From NCBI RefSeq assembly GCF_001280595.1, contig NZ_LITU01000083.1:261473-325472 (forward strand): a stretch of 64,000 bases of DNA, in the 5' to 3' direction. Positions 1 to 9,231 of this stretch are shown here, piece after piece; position 1 is the stretch's first letter; the number at the start of each line of letters is the position of its first letter. The position numbers and the translations under genes are program-made. The notes under the pieces were generated by a model. It did not search any database. It was not told the origin of the DNA and worked only from the letters and a program-made list of their open reading frames with translations. The stretch comes from Paenibacillus xylanivorans. Lineage in GTDB: Bacteria; Bacillota; Bacilli; Paenibacillales; Paenibacillaceae.

Positions 1-18
1 ATATAGGGAGAACGGGAA

Positions 19-1860
19 ATGAACTTGCGGATGAAGCTGGCCATGGCATTTCTGTTGCTCATCATTGTACCGATGTGCACGCTTGGAATCGGCATGTTCT
101 TGGTCACATCACATACGATTGAGAAAAAATATAATCAGCAGTCTGAATATGCACTCCAGGCGATTAGCTATAATATCGAGAATGTTTTTCAGCAGATCAA
201 CAATGTCACGGACAACGGCATTGCCACATCGGTGTTCCAGATGGCCTTGAACGCCAAAGATCCGAGCAAACAGGATCTTGGAACCGGTAATCAATTGTCG
301 CTGAATGCCAGCCAGCGTAATTTCCGTTCCCTTTTATACAACTACCCTTTTATCAGTTATGCCTTTTTGTATGATTTGCGTTCGCGTTCGTCTCAGGATA
401 ACCAGATTGTCTCTATATTTACGAAGGAAAACTTTCAAGCGCTTCCTTTTCAACAATTTAAAGTTCATCCAATATTCAAAGAAATCCAGGAACTCAACGG
501 CGTACCCAAATGGCTGGCCCCTCTGGAATATCCTGAACTGACGGGCGTAGAGCCTGTCTTTACTCAGATTCGGTTGGTCAAGGAACTCAGTTATTTTCAG
601 AATATCGGGGTCCTGGTCGTTCAGATTAAAAAGGGGGAGATGGACCGCATCTTCCGCCATTTGAAAATAAGTGATCCTGCACAAGATACTTCGTTTCTGC
701 TGATCAATGAAGAGGGTCTGATCGTATACGATCCTTCCGGACGATACAGCGGAGAGAAGATGGAGAATCTGGGTGTGCGTTCTGGAATTTACGGACCGGG
801 GTTCAGCAGCACCAGAGCAGTGTTCGATGGCAGTGAAAGCATCATTTCACAATATCATCTGAAAAACTATAACTGGAGTCTGGTCAGTGTCACTTCATGG
901 GAAGCGTTATCCGCAGAGACGAATGTGTTCGCAGGCTGGTCGATTATCATCATTCTGCTGTGTCTGCTTGCTGCGATGGTTTTCAATGTGTTCTTCATGA
1001 ATAGGATTACAGGTAACATTGCGGTTCTCGTACGATTCATGAGACGTGTAGATGACGGGGACTTTAATGCCCGGGTTGAAGGAAGTGGCTTTGACGAGAT
1101 GCAGTTGCTCGCCCAAGGGTTCAATGAATTACTGGATCGCATCGGAGGCCTCTTCCGACGTGTGCGTGCAGAGCAGCAACAGAAGGCCAAGGCAGAACTG
1201 CGCGTGCTTCAAGCCCAGATCAAACCTCATTTTCTATTTAATACACTGGAGTCCATTAACGGACTAGCCATGAGGGGAGAAGGGCGTAAAGTAAGTGAAA
1301 TGGTGACGCGTCTTGGCAATATGCTGCGAATCAGCATTCAGGATCAGGAGGAAATTTCGCTCAGTGAGGAGCTAAGGCACTTGCAGAGCTATCTTGAGAT
1401 CCAGCATTACAGATTCAGTGATTTATTCCGTTATGAGATCGACATTCCATCTCATCTGTACACATCATCCATGCTTAAGCTAACCCTCCAACCTCTTGTG
1501 GAAAATAGTATTCAGCATGGGTTTGAGGGCATTGAATATCAGGGTGTACTTCGGATCAGCGCATTTGTGGAACGAAATAATCTGGTGCTGCGAGTTGAGG
1601 ATAATGGTATCGGTATTCCCCAGGAAATGTTGGCTCGATTCGAATACATGGCAGAAGACCCACCTGAATACATCATGGCAGAGGGGACGAAGCCCCTGTC
1701 TTCAATGGCAGAGCGCCGAGGGCTGGGATTAAGAAGTGTGGCAGATCGGATACGGATTCAATATGGCGCCGCATACGGGGTGTTTATATGTTCATCTCCG
1801 GGGTATGGCACCATTATTCAATGTATTATTCCACAATATGAGCAGGGGGAAGATGAATGA
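19..1860 (+). CDS. YesM-type sensor histidine kinase
   Basis: Membrane histidine kinase of 613 aa that should autophosphorylate on a conserved His and pass phosphate to the regulator encoded next to it. Seen: a first membrane helix at about residues 8-30, a long extracellular sensor region, a second helix at about 306-327, a HAMP linker, then the His_kinase/YesM H-box QIKPHFLFNTLESI with the candidate phospho-His near residue 404. A HATPase domain follows, with the N-box LVENSIQHG (about 493) and VEDNGIGIP (about 527). The start follows GGGAGAACGGGAA. The 3' end overlaps the next gene by 4 bases (ATGA). In this family such kinases usually sense carbohydrate or cell-wall-derived signals. The nagZ gene just downstream fits that, but the ligand is inference. 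Confidence 0.95.
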   Translation: MNLRMKLAMAFLLLIIVPMCTLGIGMFLVTSHTIEKKYNQQSEYALQAISYNIENVFQQINNVTDNGIATSVFQMALNAKDPSKQDLGTGNQLSLNASQRNFRSLLYNYPFISYAFLYDLRSRSSQDNQIVSIFTKENFQALPFQQFKVHPIFKEIQELNGVPKWLAPLEYPELTGVEPVFTQIRLVKELSYFQNIGVLVVQIKKGEMDRIFRHLKISDPAQDTSFLLINEEGLIVYDPSGRYSGEKMENLGVRSGIYGPGFSSTRAVFDGSESIISQYHLKNYNWSLVSVTSWEALSAETNVFAGWSIIIILLCLLAAMVFNVFFMNRITGNIAVLVRFMRRVDDGDFNARVEGSGFDEMQLLAQGFNELLDRIGGLFRRVRAEQQQKAKAELRVLQAQIKPHFLFNTLESINGLAMRGEGRKVSEMVTRLGNMLRISIQDQEEISLSEELRHLQSYLEIQHYRFSDLFRYEIDIPSHLYTSSMLKLTLQPLVENSIQHGFEGIEYQGVLRISAFVERNNLVLRVEDNGIGIPQEMLARFEYMAEDPPEYIMAEGTKPLSSMAERRGLGLRSVADRIRIQYGAAYGVFICSSPGYGTIIQCIIPQYEQGEDE

Positions 1861-3491
1861 ATCTAACCGCGTTGCTGGTTGACGATGAGCTGCCGATTTT
1901 GGAGAATTTAAGTTTTATTTTGCCGTGGGAAGACATGGGCATTGAAATTGTGGGTACGGCCAGAAGTGGGTCAGAAGCACTGGATAAAGTTGAAGAATAT
2001 CACCCTGATATCATGTTGTGTGATATTCGCATGCCCTCCATGGATGGTCTTGAACTAATTCGAATATTGCGGGAACAAGGTGAAACTTGCGAGATTATTT
2101 TGCTGACAGGATATCAGCAGTTCGAATATGCCCGTACGGCCATTCGTTACAATGTCCATGAATACATATGCAAGCCAATCGATTACCTGGATCTCGAACA
2201 TAAATTGCGTGAGCTTGCTAGTCAGATTCAGAAGAAACGATTGGAAATGGAGGCAGAACGCCACCGCAAATCGGAGATGGAAGTATGGGTAAAGCACAAA
2301 CATATTATTGATCTGATGCGAAAAGAGGAGGACTCGTTATTTCCTTTCCCTCCTTCTTCCCCGGAAACACAGGCATCCTCGCTACGGTATATCCTGCTGC
2401 TTATCGATGTGTCGGGTTATTTCAAGCATTCGATTGGGTGGTCTGGGGCCCGGCACCAAAGCTGGCATGGAATGATCCGTTCGAGGCTTAGGGAGATTAC
2501 AGACCGGATCTGTGAAGGAACGCTGCTAATTTCGGCCCGTAAGGGAGAATGGTGCATGTTGGTGGAGGCGTCAGATGAATGGAGACTGCAGACCGATGCA
2601 TTGGCTCAACAGGTTCTGTTGGAATTAGATGCAACGTTTGAGCCGGGTTCAGGTATGAAGACAAGGGTCATTCAGGATGTTATGCCTGTGAAGCTGGATG
2701 ATCAGATGGCTGAGCGATACCGGCACTGTCAACGATTGCTGATCATGAATGATTCTAATCAGCGCAGCGATGCGCTGGAATCAGAAACTGCTGAGCAGTC
2801 CAACATATCATCCAAAGAACCTTCCAGAAGGGCAACAATGTGGATTACAAAAGAAGATTTGGACTTGATCACCCGCTGGATCAGACAGGGAAACAAACAG
2901 GGATTGATTGACCTGCTCGTTACGCTCAAACATCGGATGAACGAGCATAAGAGTGCGCTGGACGGCATAGCTGAAAACAGCCTGCGTTTTTTGCTTGTAC
3001 ATATGCTTCGAGAATTGCGCGAAGTACATGTCATGGCTGAACAAGACGAAATGCATTTCTGGAGTGCATTACATTCAGCAACTTCCATCAAGGAATTAAT
3101 CGAACTGGCGGAGGCACTTGCTTTTGCTTGTCATGATAAGAAAAGTACGCCTCGCCCTTCTGTATCTGAACTAATCACGTCTGCGTGCGAGTATATGAAC
3201 GCCAGGCTGGAATGTGATCTGGGTATTGATGAGGTAGCTGATTGGCTCGGAATCAGTCCGGGCTACTTTTGCCAGCTGTTCAAAAATCAGATGGGTGTAA
3301 CCTTTGTTGAATATATGACCCATAAGCGGATGGAGAGCGCAGCCTTATTATTAAGTACAACGGAATGGAGTATTACAGCCATCGGAGAAGCGACGGGATA
3401 TAAGGAACGGCGATATTTCTCTAAAGTGTTCCATAAACATTTTCACATGAAACCATCAGAATTCAGGTCAAACCAAAGAGCAGGTTCATAA
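1857..3491 (+). CDS. YesN-type response regulator with AraC DNA-binding domain
   Basis: Response regulator of 544 aa paired with the kinase upstream. Seen: an N-terminal receiver domain with phospho-acceptor Asp56 in CDIRMPSMDG and the conserved acidic pocket (VDDE) near residues 8-11; a long variable middle; and a C-terminal AraC/XylS double helix-turn-helix at about residues 435-540, ending with the family block ...GYKERRYFSKVFHKHF. It starts inside the stop of the kinase gene, so the two are translationally coupled. It probably activates genes for uptake or breakdown of a sugar or muropeptide; the target is not visible here. Confidence 0.95.
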   Translation: MNLTALLVDDELPILENLSFILPWEDMGIEIVGTARSGSEALDKVEEYHPDIMLCDIRMPSMDGLELIRILREQGETCEIILLTGYQQFEYARTAIRYNVHEYICKPIDYLDLEHKLRELASQIQKKRLEMEAERHRKSEMEVWVKHKHIIDLMRKEEDSLFPFPPSSPETQASSLRYILLLIDVSGYFKHSIGWSGARHQSWHGMIRSRLREITDRICEGTLLISARKGEWCMLVEASDEWRLQTDALAQQVLLELDATFEPGSGMKTRVIQDVMPVKLDDQMAERYRHCQRLLIMNDSNQRSDALESETAEQSNISSKEPSRRATMWITKEDLDLITRWIRQGNKQGLIDLLVTLKHRMNEHKSALDGIAENSLRFLLVHMLRELREVHVMAEQDEMHFWSALHSATSIKELIELAEALAFACHDKKSTPRPSVSELITSACEYMNARLECDLGIDEVADWLGISPGYFCQLFKNQMGVTFVEYMTHKRMESAALLLSTTEWSITAIGEATGYKERRYFSKVFHKHFHMKPSEFRSNQRAGS

Positions 3492-3504
3492 TGGGGAGGA
3501 AAGC

Positions 3505-5169
3505 ATGCGTATGAATTCGATCGATCAGCTTTCGTTGGAACAGCGGGTAGGACAGATGTTTATGTGTGGATTCCATGGACAGCATGCGGATGAACAGATC
3601 AATCAACTAATCCGTGATTACCATGTTGGAGGCGTCATTTATTTCAGACGGAATGTGGAGAGCGTAGACCAGTTGAATCAATTGTCTGCTGAATTGCAAG
3701 CGATTGCGGCTGAAGCAGGGGAATTGCCTCTGATGATTTCCGTGGATCAAGAGGGAGGCATGGTGGCCCGGATTGACAAGGAGGGAGTGACCCAGGTGCC
3801 GGGAAATATGGCGCTCGGCGCAACCGGCAATCCGGCGTATACCCTCGAATGTGCCCAAATTCTAGGTCATGAGTTGAAAAGCATCGGTATTGATATGAAC
3901 CTTGCTCCAGTGGTAGACGTGAATAATAACATTCTGAACCCGGTCATCGGCGTGCGTTCCTATGGCGAGAATGCGGAGAGCGTAGCTGCTCATGGTGCAG
4001 CAGCCATCAAAGGATATCAGTCCCGAGGCGTTGCTGCGACAGCCAAACATTTTCCTGGACATGGAGATACAGCAGTAGATTCGCATCTCGGTATGGTCAC
4101 TGTACCTCATGAACGTAACAGACTGGAGCAGGTGGAGCTTCTGCCGTTCCGTCGGGCGATTGAGGCCGGAGTGGATGCCATTATGACTGCTCACGTTATC
4201 TTCCCGACGATTGAACCGGAGCCGATTCCAGCTACATTGTCTCGTAAAGTATTGACGGGTCTATTACGCGAAGAAATGGGCTTTGACGGCATTATTATTA
4301 CAGACTGTCTGGAAATGCATGCGATATCCAAGCCATATGGAGTGGCCGAGGCAGCCATTCGTGCCGTGGAGGCAGGGGCTGATCTAATTCTGGTCAGTCA
4401 CACACTGCAAGATCAAGTTTCTGCTGTGGAAGCAGTTGTGGAAGCAGTTCGCACTGGGCGAATTGCTGAAGCAACCATTAACCAGGCATTGGAACGTATC
4501 CTTTCATGGAAGACAGCACGCTGTGGTCAGTGGGAGCATACGTTTGTTTCCATGGAAGAGGATGATGCTGTACCCAATGGATCTGATGATGAAGATGGTG
4601 TCGCTTTCTCAACAAAAGAGAAGGATGAATTACCAAGGTCGCTGGCCTCAATTGAATCCACGTTGGATGAGATTGCCTCCAACAGCATTACTGTAGTTCA
4701 TAATGATGGATTGCTTCCCTTAGACCCTGAAAAGGATGTGTATGTCATCTGGCCCGAGGTTGTGCAGCGGACAGAAGTGGATGAACCATGGTCTCATACA
4801 GATTCACTTGGTGTGGCGTTATCGCAGCTGAGGGGCGGAGTTCGGGAGCACAAAATAACGACACAGCCGACTTATGATGAAGCGGACCGGATACTGAAAA
4901 ATGTGTCGGAGGGAGATCAGATCATCGTATGTACTTACACTTCTGCAGGCCATCTTCCGAAAGGGCAACAGCATTTGGTTGAAAAACTTAGTGAGAAGTA
5001 TTCCCTGATTGTGGTCGCATTGCGTAATCCATATGATCTATTGGAGATTCCGACGCCTGGAAGTTATGTATGTACGTACGAGAACACTCCTGCAGTGGTT
5101 CGCGCATTGTCCCTTGTCTTAACAGGTGAATTGCAGCCAACAGGAAGCTTGCCCGTCAGTTTGCATTAG
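3505..5169 (+). CDS. nagZ: Beta-N-acetylhexosaminidase, glycoside hydrolase family 3
   Basis: GH3 beta-N-acetylglucosaminidase of 554 aa that removes N-acetylglucosamine from muropeptides during cell-wall recycling. Seen: the GH3 N-terminal TIM-barrel with SVDQEGG, the NagZ signature KHFPGHGDT at about residues 181-189 (carrying the catalytic His/Asp dyad) and ITDCLEMHAI near the end of the barrel, followed by a C-terminal domain of about 200 aa. No signal peptide is obvious, so it is probably cytoplasmic. The gene lies 13 bases after the two-component pair, behind GGGGAGGA, and probably shares its transcript. A strong terminator follows. Confidence 0.93.
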   Translation: MRMNSIDQLSLEQRVGQMFMCGFHGQHADEQINQLIRDYHVGGVIYFRRNVESVDQLNQLSAELQAIAAEAGELPLMISVDQEGGMVARIDKEGVTQVPGNMALGATGNPAYTLECAQILGHELKSIGIDMNLAPVVDVNNNILNPVIGVRSYGENAESVAAHGAAAIKGYQSRGVAATAKHFPGHGDTAVDSHLGMVTVPHERNRLEQVELLPFRRAIEAGVDAIMTAHVIFPTIEPEPIPATLSRKVLTGLLREEMGFDGIIITDCLEMHAISKPYGVAEAAIRAVEAGADLILVSHTLQDQVSAVEAVVEAVRTGRIAEATINQALERILSWKTARCGQWEHTFVSMEEDDAVPNGSDDEDGVAFSTKEKDELPRSLASIESTLDEIASNSITVVHNDGLLPLDPEKDVYVIWPEVVQRTEVDEPWSHTDSLGVALSQLRGGVREHKITTQPTYDEADRILKNVSEGDQIIVCTYTSAGHLPKGQQHLVEKLSEKYSLIVVALRNPYDLLEIPTPGSYVCTYENTPAVVRALSLVLTGELQPTGSLPVSLH

Positions 5170-5185
5170 CAAGTTCGAAACCCCT

Positions 5186-5239
5186 AAATCTCTCTGTAAC
5201 ATGGTGCTTATTCAACCATGTCCTGGAGGGATTTTTTTT
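5186..5239 (+). terminator. Intrinsic terminator after nagZ
   Basis: Arms AAATCTCTCTGTAACATGGT and ACCATGTCCTGGAGGGATTT pair with a few mismatches and are followed by a run of eight T. It ends the kinase-regulator-nagZ transcript. Confidence 0.85.
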
Positions 5240-5359
5240 ATTGGATTTTTGCGGTGGGTTTAAAAGCCGATTTCACTCCAAATCGAAAGTATAATAGATA
5301 ACTATTTTCATAGTATTTTCGCTCAATTAAAAGTTTACAATTCTTATAAAGTATTTTTA

Positions 5360-5387
5360 GCAACTTTTCCCGGTAGTAAGCGTCTAA
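5360..5387 (+). promoter_or_regulatory. Candidate ECF-sigma promoter for the stalk-domain gene
   Basis: GCAAC (5360-5364), a 16-base gap, then CGTCTAA (5381-5387). This matches the AAC-N16-CGTC layout of extracytoplasmic-function sigma promoters in Bacillales. A very similar arrangement stands before the other stalk-domain gene at 16994-17022. No transcript data are visible, so this is a motif call only. Confidence 0.45.
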
Positions 5388-5448
5388 TAGTATGACTTTT
5401 TGAGGGGGATATTTATAAAATGGGAGCAGAAGGAGCCAAAGACAAAGA

Positions 5449-7701
5449 ATGAATTTGAAGAAGAAATTATCCATACTTACCGCTTTAGCTGTATTCCAAG
5501 CGTTTGCAGCGATTCCAGCGAATGCACTGGCAGCTGATCAAAGTGATACAACAACAGCAAATACAGCCAACGTTAAATCCGTGGAGGTTGTGAAGAAAGA
5601 ACAAACCATATCGGAATCGGATGTAAAGTCCGGGTCAGATACCAAGTCTGATACCGATGCAGTCGAAGGAACAAACCCGGTGACCGATGTACCTACAGGT
5701 ACAGACGTTACTCCGGTTGACCCTGTTACAGACCCTGCTGATGAAGAGGGTTCGGAAGAGGAAACAACACTACCTACGACTCCAGTTGAGGTTGAGCAAC
5801 CATCTACAAGCGGTCAATCTGTAGCCGGAAGTAAAGGCGGAGATCTGACACTTTATATGAACAGCAACAAAATGGTGCAAGACGGCAAAACATATCTTGC
5901 CGGACAGCCGATGGCTGTTAAAAATGGCGTATCTTATGTAGCGATCCGCGCATTGGTTGATCGGGTTGGTTATGAAGTGAAATATGACAATACAACCAAA
6001 GAAACCATTATTATTAGCGGCGAAGATGAGCTTCGCTTCAAAACAAATAGTAGCATTTACACTGTTAACGGTAAATCCAGAACGATGAAGGGCCCTGCCT
6101 ATCAACAAAAAAATACGTTCATGGTGCCACTGACGTCGATTACTCAGGCACTCAACATTACTTATAAAGTGAATCAGTCTGCCAAGACTGTTGTACTGAA
6201 CCTGAGTACCAAACCGGTAGCCAGCTTCACAGTACAAAAAGAGATTTTTGCAGGAGACACTGTAACATACAACACTAAATCCAGCTCTCCCAAGGGAATG
6301 GACATCGTAGACGAACGCTGGACTGGTCGTCAGGATTCGTTTGACCAACCAGGTACATATACGGTAACGTATGCTGTCCAGGATTCGAGCGGACAATGGA
6401 GTGATCCGTACTCTGTAACGATTCAGGTTCAGAAACCAAATCTTCCTCCTGTAGCGATGTTTATGACAGACAAGGAAGAGTACAAAATGGGTGAAAAGAT
6501 CACATACATTGATCAAAGCACCGATGATGAAAATGCCATTGTGAAAACCGAATGGGAAAACAATGCTCTGGCATTCTTTGTTCCGGGACCAAAGACGGTA
6601 ACGATTACTGTTACGGACAAACATGGTGCTAGTAACAGCTATACCAAGACGGTGAACATCACAGGTGAAACGCTGTACACCATGTCTGATTTTAATCAGC
6701 TGTTTACACCAGTAGGCGAGAAGTTTAGCTTCGACGGTAGCGGAGTACCATCGATTGAGAAAATACCTTTCACATATTACGACGAGCCAAGTTTGCTGAT
6801 TCGTAGTAACAGCCCGGAAACCGTTAATACAGAAGGTATTGTTTATAAGGAATCTTCCTTTGGACAAACGCGTTTCATGATTCACCATGTGAACAACACA
6901 GGTAAAAACGTGAAAATGTATGTTGTTGCGACAAACAACAATGCATATACGGCATCCATTGAACAGCAAAACATGGGCTTTGCAGGTCCGTCACCAATAG
7001 CAACTGCGGCAGGTAAATTGTCCATTGATCGCTGGTTCCAGTCTATACAGAACGGCACAGGACAAAAGAAAGTGTACATCCAGCCTGGAGAGAGCAAGCT
7101 AATTCTGACCGAATTGAGTGTTCTCCCTATGAAACAGGGTCAAGTCATCTCCTTGTACTCGGATGTATTCAGTGACTATGAACTGGATTACAATATCATT
7201 ATGATTGATGAGAATAAAGATCCGATGACGGTGTGGTCCACATTGCCTGTTTTGGATCGTGATGGTGTGCATAATCGGGGAACATACCCGAATGCAACCC
7301 GTATCATTACGTACGACCAAGAAGTAGGTTCGAAGCCTGCTCGTTTGCCACTCGGGGATAATGCAAGTGACCCGAATCTGGTCGGAACAGATCCAATGGC
7401 ATACACAGATGCTTCTAACGCGGGTAACTTCGGTGTACTGTACAAAATTACACTGAATAATGTGGCTCCACGCACATTGATCTCGTTCAACCCACGTGGT
7501 GGTAAATACTCGGGTGTTGCGCTCGTTAATGGAGAAGTTGTACAGATATCGAACGGCAAATCCGTAAGCGCACCAAATGAACAAAGTGTACTCTATCGTA
7601 CAGGCTCGTATGGTCAAAGTGTAACGATTCTGTTCTCTGCAGCACCGGGAAGCAATCTGCCGGTAAACCTGCTGTTCACACCGCTTCCGACAGAGAAGTA
7701 A
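5449..7701 (+). CDS. Secreted stalk-domain protein with PKD-like repeats
   Basis: Secreted protein of 750 aa, function unknown. Seen: a signal peptide at residues 1-28 (LKKKL followed by a hydrophobic stretch ending ANALA), a low-complexity Thr/Asp/Pro-rich region to about residue 125, a copper-amine-oxidase N-terminal-like ('stalk') domain at about 130-255, two PKD-like beta-sandwich modules at about 260-400 (the second starts near PPVAMFMTDKEEY), and a C-terminal half of about 350 aa that I do not recognise. The stalk domain name is historical and implies no amine oxidase activity. A distant AAGGAG lies 13 bases before the ATG. The protein probably works in or on the cell wall, which is inference from the domain type. 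Confidence 0.85.
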   Translation: MNLKKKLSILTALAVFQAFAAIPANALAADQSDTTTANTANVKSVEVVKKEQTISESDVKSGSDTKSDTDAVEGTNPVTDVPTGTDVTPVDPVTDPADEEGSEEETTLPTTPVEVEQPSTSGQSVAGSKGGDLTLYMNSNKMVQDGKTYLAGQPMAVKNGVSYVAIRALVDRVGYEVKYDNTTKETIIISGEDELRFKTNSSIYTVNGKSRTMKGPAYQQKNTFMVPLTSITQALNITYKVNQSAKTVVLNLSTKPVASFTVQKEIFAGDTVTYNTKSSSPKGMDIVDERWTGRQDSFDQPGTYTVTYAVQDSSGQWSDPYSVTIQVQKPNLPPVAMFMTDKEEYKMGEKITYIDQSTDDENAIVKTEWENNALAFFVPGPKTVTITVTDKHGASNSYTKTVNITGETLYTMSDFNQLFTPVGEKFSFDGSGVPSIEKIPFTYYDEPSLLIRSNSPETVNTEGIVYKESSFGQTRFMIHHVNNTGKNVKMYVVATNNNAYTASIEQQNMGFAGPSPIATAAGKLSIDRWFQSIQNGTGQKKVYIQPGESKLILTELSVLPMKQGQVISLYSDVFSDYELDYNIIMIDENKDPMTVWSTLPVLDRDGVHNRGTYPNATRIITYDQEVGSKPARLPLGDNASDPNLVGTDPMAYTDASNAGNFGVLYKITLNNVAPRTLISFNPRGGKYSGVALVNGEVVQISNGKSVSAPNEQSVLYRTGSYGQSVTILFSAAPGSNLPVNLLFTPLPTEK

Positions 7702-7723
7702 TTGTTTCACCTGTCACCAGGAA

Positions 7724-7808
7724 CGGACGGTTTGGAGTGAAAGCTTATATGCTATATATCCTGTCACCCCAAAAGTCGCCCGAAGGATTAAACATCTGAA
7801 CCGTCAGG
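7724..7808 (+). ncRNA. Structured RNA-like region, riboswitch-like, class uncertain
   Basis: Between the stalk-domain gene and zur. GACGGTT (7726-7732) pairs perfectly with AACCGTC (7799-7805), closing a domain of about 80 bases. Inside and after it are GCCCGAAGGA, TTAAACATC and GTCAGGAAAGGAC, in an order and spacing that recall the conserved core of glycine-type aptamers (CCGAAGG ... TCAGG ... AAGGAC). A strong terminator overlaps its 3' edge. It could be a riboswitch with an unusual position, a 3'-UTR structure, or chance similarity. The class is not established. Confidence 0.35.
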
Positions 7809-7838
7809 AAAGGACTCCATGTTCATGGGGTCCTTTTT
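7809..7838 (+). terminator. Intrinsic terminator before zur
   Basis: AAAGGACTCCATG, loop TT, CATGGGGTCCTTT plus further T residues: a 13-base stem with one wobble pair. It ends the transcript of the stalk-domain gene and overlaps the end of the structured region upstream. Confidence 0.9.
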
Positions 7839-8074
7839 CATTGTGACTGTAGAATACGCGGGCCTAGGTTCGTTCGTTGACTATGAACTTCATTTAAGGC
7901 ATTATTAGTAGTATATAAATCAAGCATAAGTATCAGCATTTTGCATAATTTGATTTCACACGCTAACGGGTACAATACCTAGACGGATAGACCCATTTCG
8001 AATAGGTGTTGCTGAATTGAATTCTCTTTTTGGATTTATGCAGAATGCTCGTATGACAGGAGGTGCTATAGGTC

Positions 8075-8539
8075 ATGCTGTCGACAGAACAGATTATTAC
8101 AACCATGTCCTCGCAGGGGCTCCGCATTACGGATCAGCGGAAGACACTGGCCCGGTTATTTGCCGAATCCCCCGGGTATTTGACACCCAAGGACGTCTAT
8201 GAATATATGGGTAAGACTTACAGCGGACTGAGTTTTGACACGGTGTACCGGAATTTGCGTGTCATGCAGGAATTGGGTGTACTGGAGCAGGTCATCTTTG
8301 AAGATGGGGTGAAGTTCAGAGCACATTGCAGTGAGGATCATCACCACCACCATATGATTTGTCTGAAATGCCAAAAGACATATCCAATCGTTTTTTGCCC
8401 GATGCAGCTTGCAGATGCGCCTGAGCAATTCCAGGTCGTCGATCATAAATTTGAAGTTTTCGGGTACTGTAAGGACTGTGCCGAACATATGCCAGCCAAA
8501 GCGTCATCCGGACATCAGCACACTCACGGGAAGCACTGA
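8075..8539 (+). CDS. zur: Zinc-uptake repressor, Fur family
   Basis: Fur-family metalloregulator of 154 aa, predicted to repress zinc-uptake genes when zinc is plentiful. Seen: a winged helix with YLTPKDVYEYM and GLSFDTVYRNL (DNA-recognition region, about residues 50-62), the metal-binding HHHHHMICLKC (about 90-100), a second cysteine in VFCPM, and CKDC near the C-terminus, giving the structural-zinc CxxC pairs. The GLSFDTxYRNL and HHHHH...C..C...CPM pattern is closer to Zur than to Fur or PerR. AGGAGGTG stands 11 bases before the ATG. yidD follows after 2 bases, and the znuACB genes lie 3 kb downstream. Confidence 0.88.
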   Translation: MLSTEQIITTMSSQGLRITDQRKTLARLFAESPGYLTPKDVYEYMGKTYSGLSFDTVYRNLRVMQELGVLEQVIFEDGVKFRAHCSEDHHHHHMICLKCQKTYPIVFCPMQLADAPEQFQVVDHKFEVFGYCKDCAEHMPAKASSGHQHTHGKH

Positions 8540-8541
8540 CG

Positions 8542-8793
8542 ATGAAGTTATCCCGCAGATTGGTTCAGGCTCCCATTCGGGTGTATCGCAGCTATATCTC
8601 TCCATTGAAGCCGCCGACGTGTCGTTTCTATCCTACCTGCTCGGCTTACGCTATGGAGGCAATTGAGGTGCACGGTGCGCTCAAAGGGTCACTGCTTGCG
8701 GCTAAGCGCATTGCGAAATGCCATCCGTTCCATCCAGGTGGAGTGGATTTGGTGCCACCGAAGGCAGAAAAGTCTGTGATGGTATCCGATTAA
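8542..8793 (+). CDS. yidD: Membrane protein insertion efficiency factor YidD
   Basis: Small protein of 83 aa of the YidD family, which lies at the inner face of the membrane and helps insertion of YidC/SecYEG clients. Seen: the family pattern of a basic amphipathic N-terminus, YRSYISPLKPPTCRFYPTCS with the conserved cysteines, YAMEAIEVHGALKG, and KCHPFHPGGVDLVP near the end. Length is normal for the family. It begins 2 bases after zur and is probably translated with it. The link to zur is positional; no shared function is known. Confidence 0.95.
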   Translation: MKLSRRLVQAPIRVYRSYISPLKPPTCRFYPTCSAYAMEAIEVHGALKGSLLAAKRIAKCHPFHPGGVDLVPPKAEKSVMVSD

Positions 8794-8846
8794 CGAGCCA
8801 ATGGTCGTTTTTGCAGGATTGAGTTGATTTAAGAGTTGCTGTCCAC

Positions 8847-8876
8847 TTGACAAAGGAGGCAGTATTTCAGTATATT
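8847..8876 (+). promoter_or_regulatory. SigmaA-type promoter for the T-box metS transcript
   Basis: TTGACA (8847-8852), an 18-base spacer, TATATT (8871-8876). It sits just upstream of the T-box leader. A TATAAT follows at 8882 but has no matching -35. Confidence 0.6.
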
Positions 8877-8889
8877 TTTCGTATAATGA

Positions 8890-9164
8890 TTTCCAGTGAA
8901 GGGATAAGTACAGACACACCCCCAGTGCAGAGAGCCGGATGAGCTGAGAACCGGTCTGGGAGGAGGACGGAATATGGTCCCGGAGGAACCTCTTTCGAGC
9001 GTGCAGACGTTGATTTAGAACGGGCTGTCGTAAGGCTGAGGCGTGATCCAGCGTTAATGGGCGGTCGAAGGACCGGCAGAGCCTGTGGTTTGTGAAAAGC
9101 ACGGGGAATTTGGGTGGTAACACGTGAGAGCAACTCTCGTCCCATATAGGGACGGGAGTTTTTT
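8890..9164 (+). promoter_or_regulatory. T-box leader with terminator, methionine-specific
   Basis: Long structured leader before metS. Seen: the T-box core TGGGTGGTAACACG at 9111-9124, followed at once by a terminator (AACTCTCGTCCC, loop, GGGACGGGAGTT, T-run; 9132-9164). A candidate specifier codon AUG lies at 8974-8976 inside GGAATATGGTCC, in the stem I region. Uncharged tRNA-Met should stabilise the antiterminator and switch metS on when methionine runs short. The specifier assignment was made by eye. Confidence 0.88.
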
Positions 9165-9231
9165 GTGTTCTTTTTTTAGGCAAAAGCAAGCAATGAAAAT
9201 GCAGGACCATATGAAGGAGGAGAAGTCATTT

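Noticed and set aside
5770..6969. Long reverse-strand open frame (399 codons) opposite the stalk-domain gene
   Set aside because: Composition is Cys/His/Arg/Phe-rich and unlike a real protein, with no ribosome site. It is the shadow of the forward gene, which has a clear signal peptide and domains.
7099..7710. Reverse-strand open frame opposite the C-terminal half of the stalk-domain gene
   Set aside because: Shadow of the forward gene; no recognisable motif or ribosome site.
9124..9231. Upstream in-frame extension of metG
   Set aside because: It begins inside the T-box and runs through the terminator; ATG 9232 has a strong ribosome site and matches the family N-terminus.
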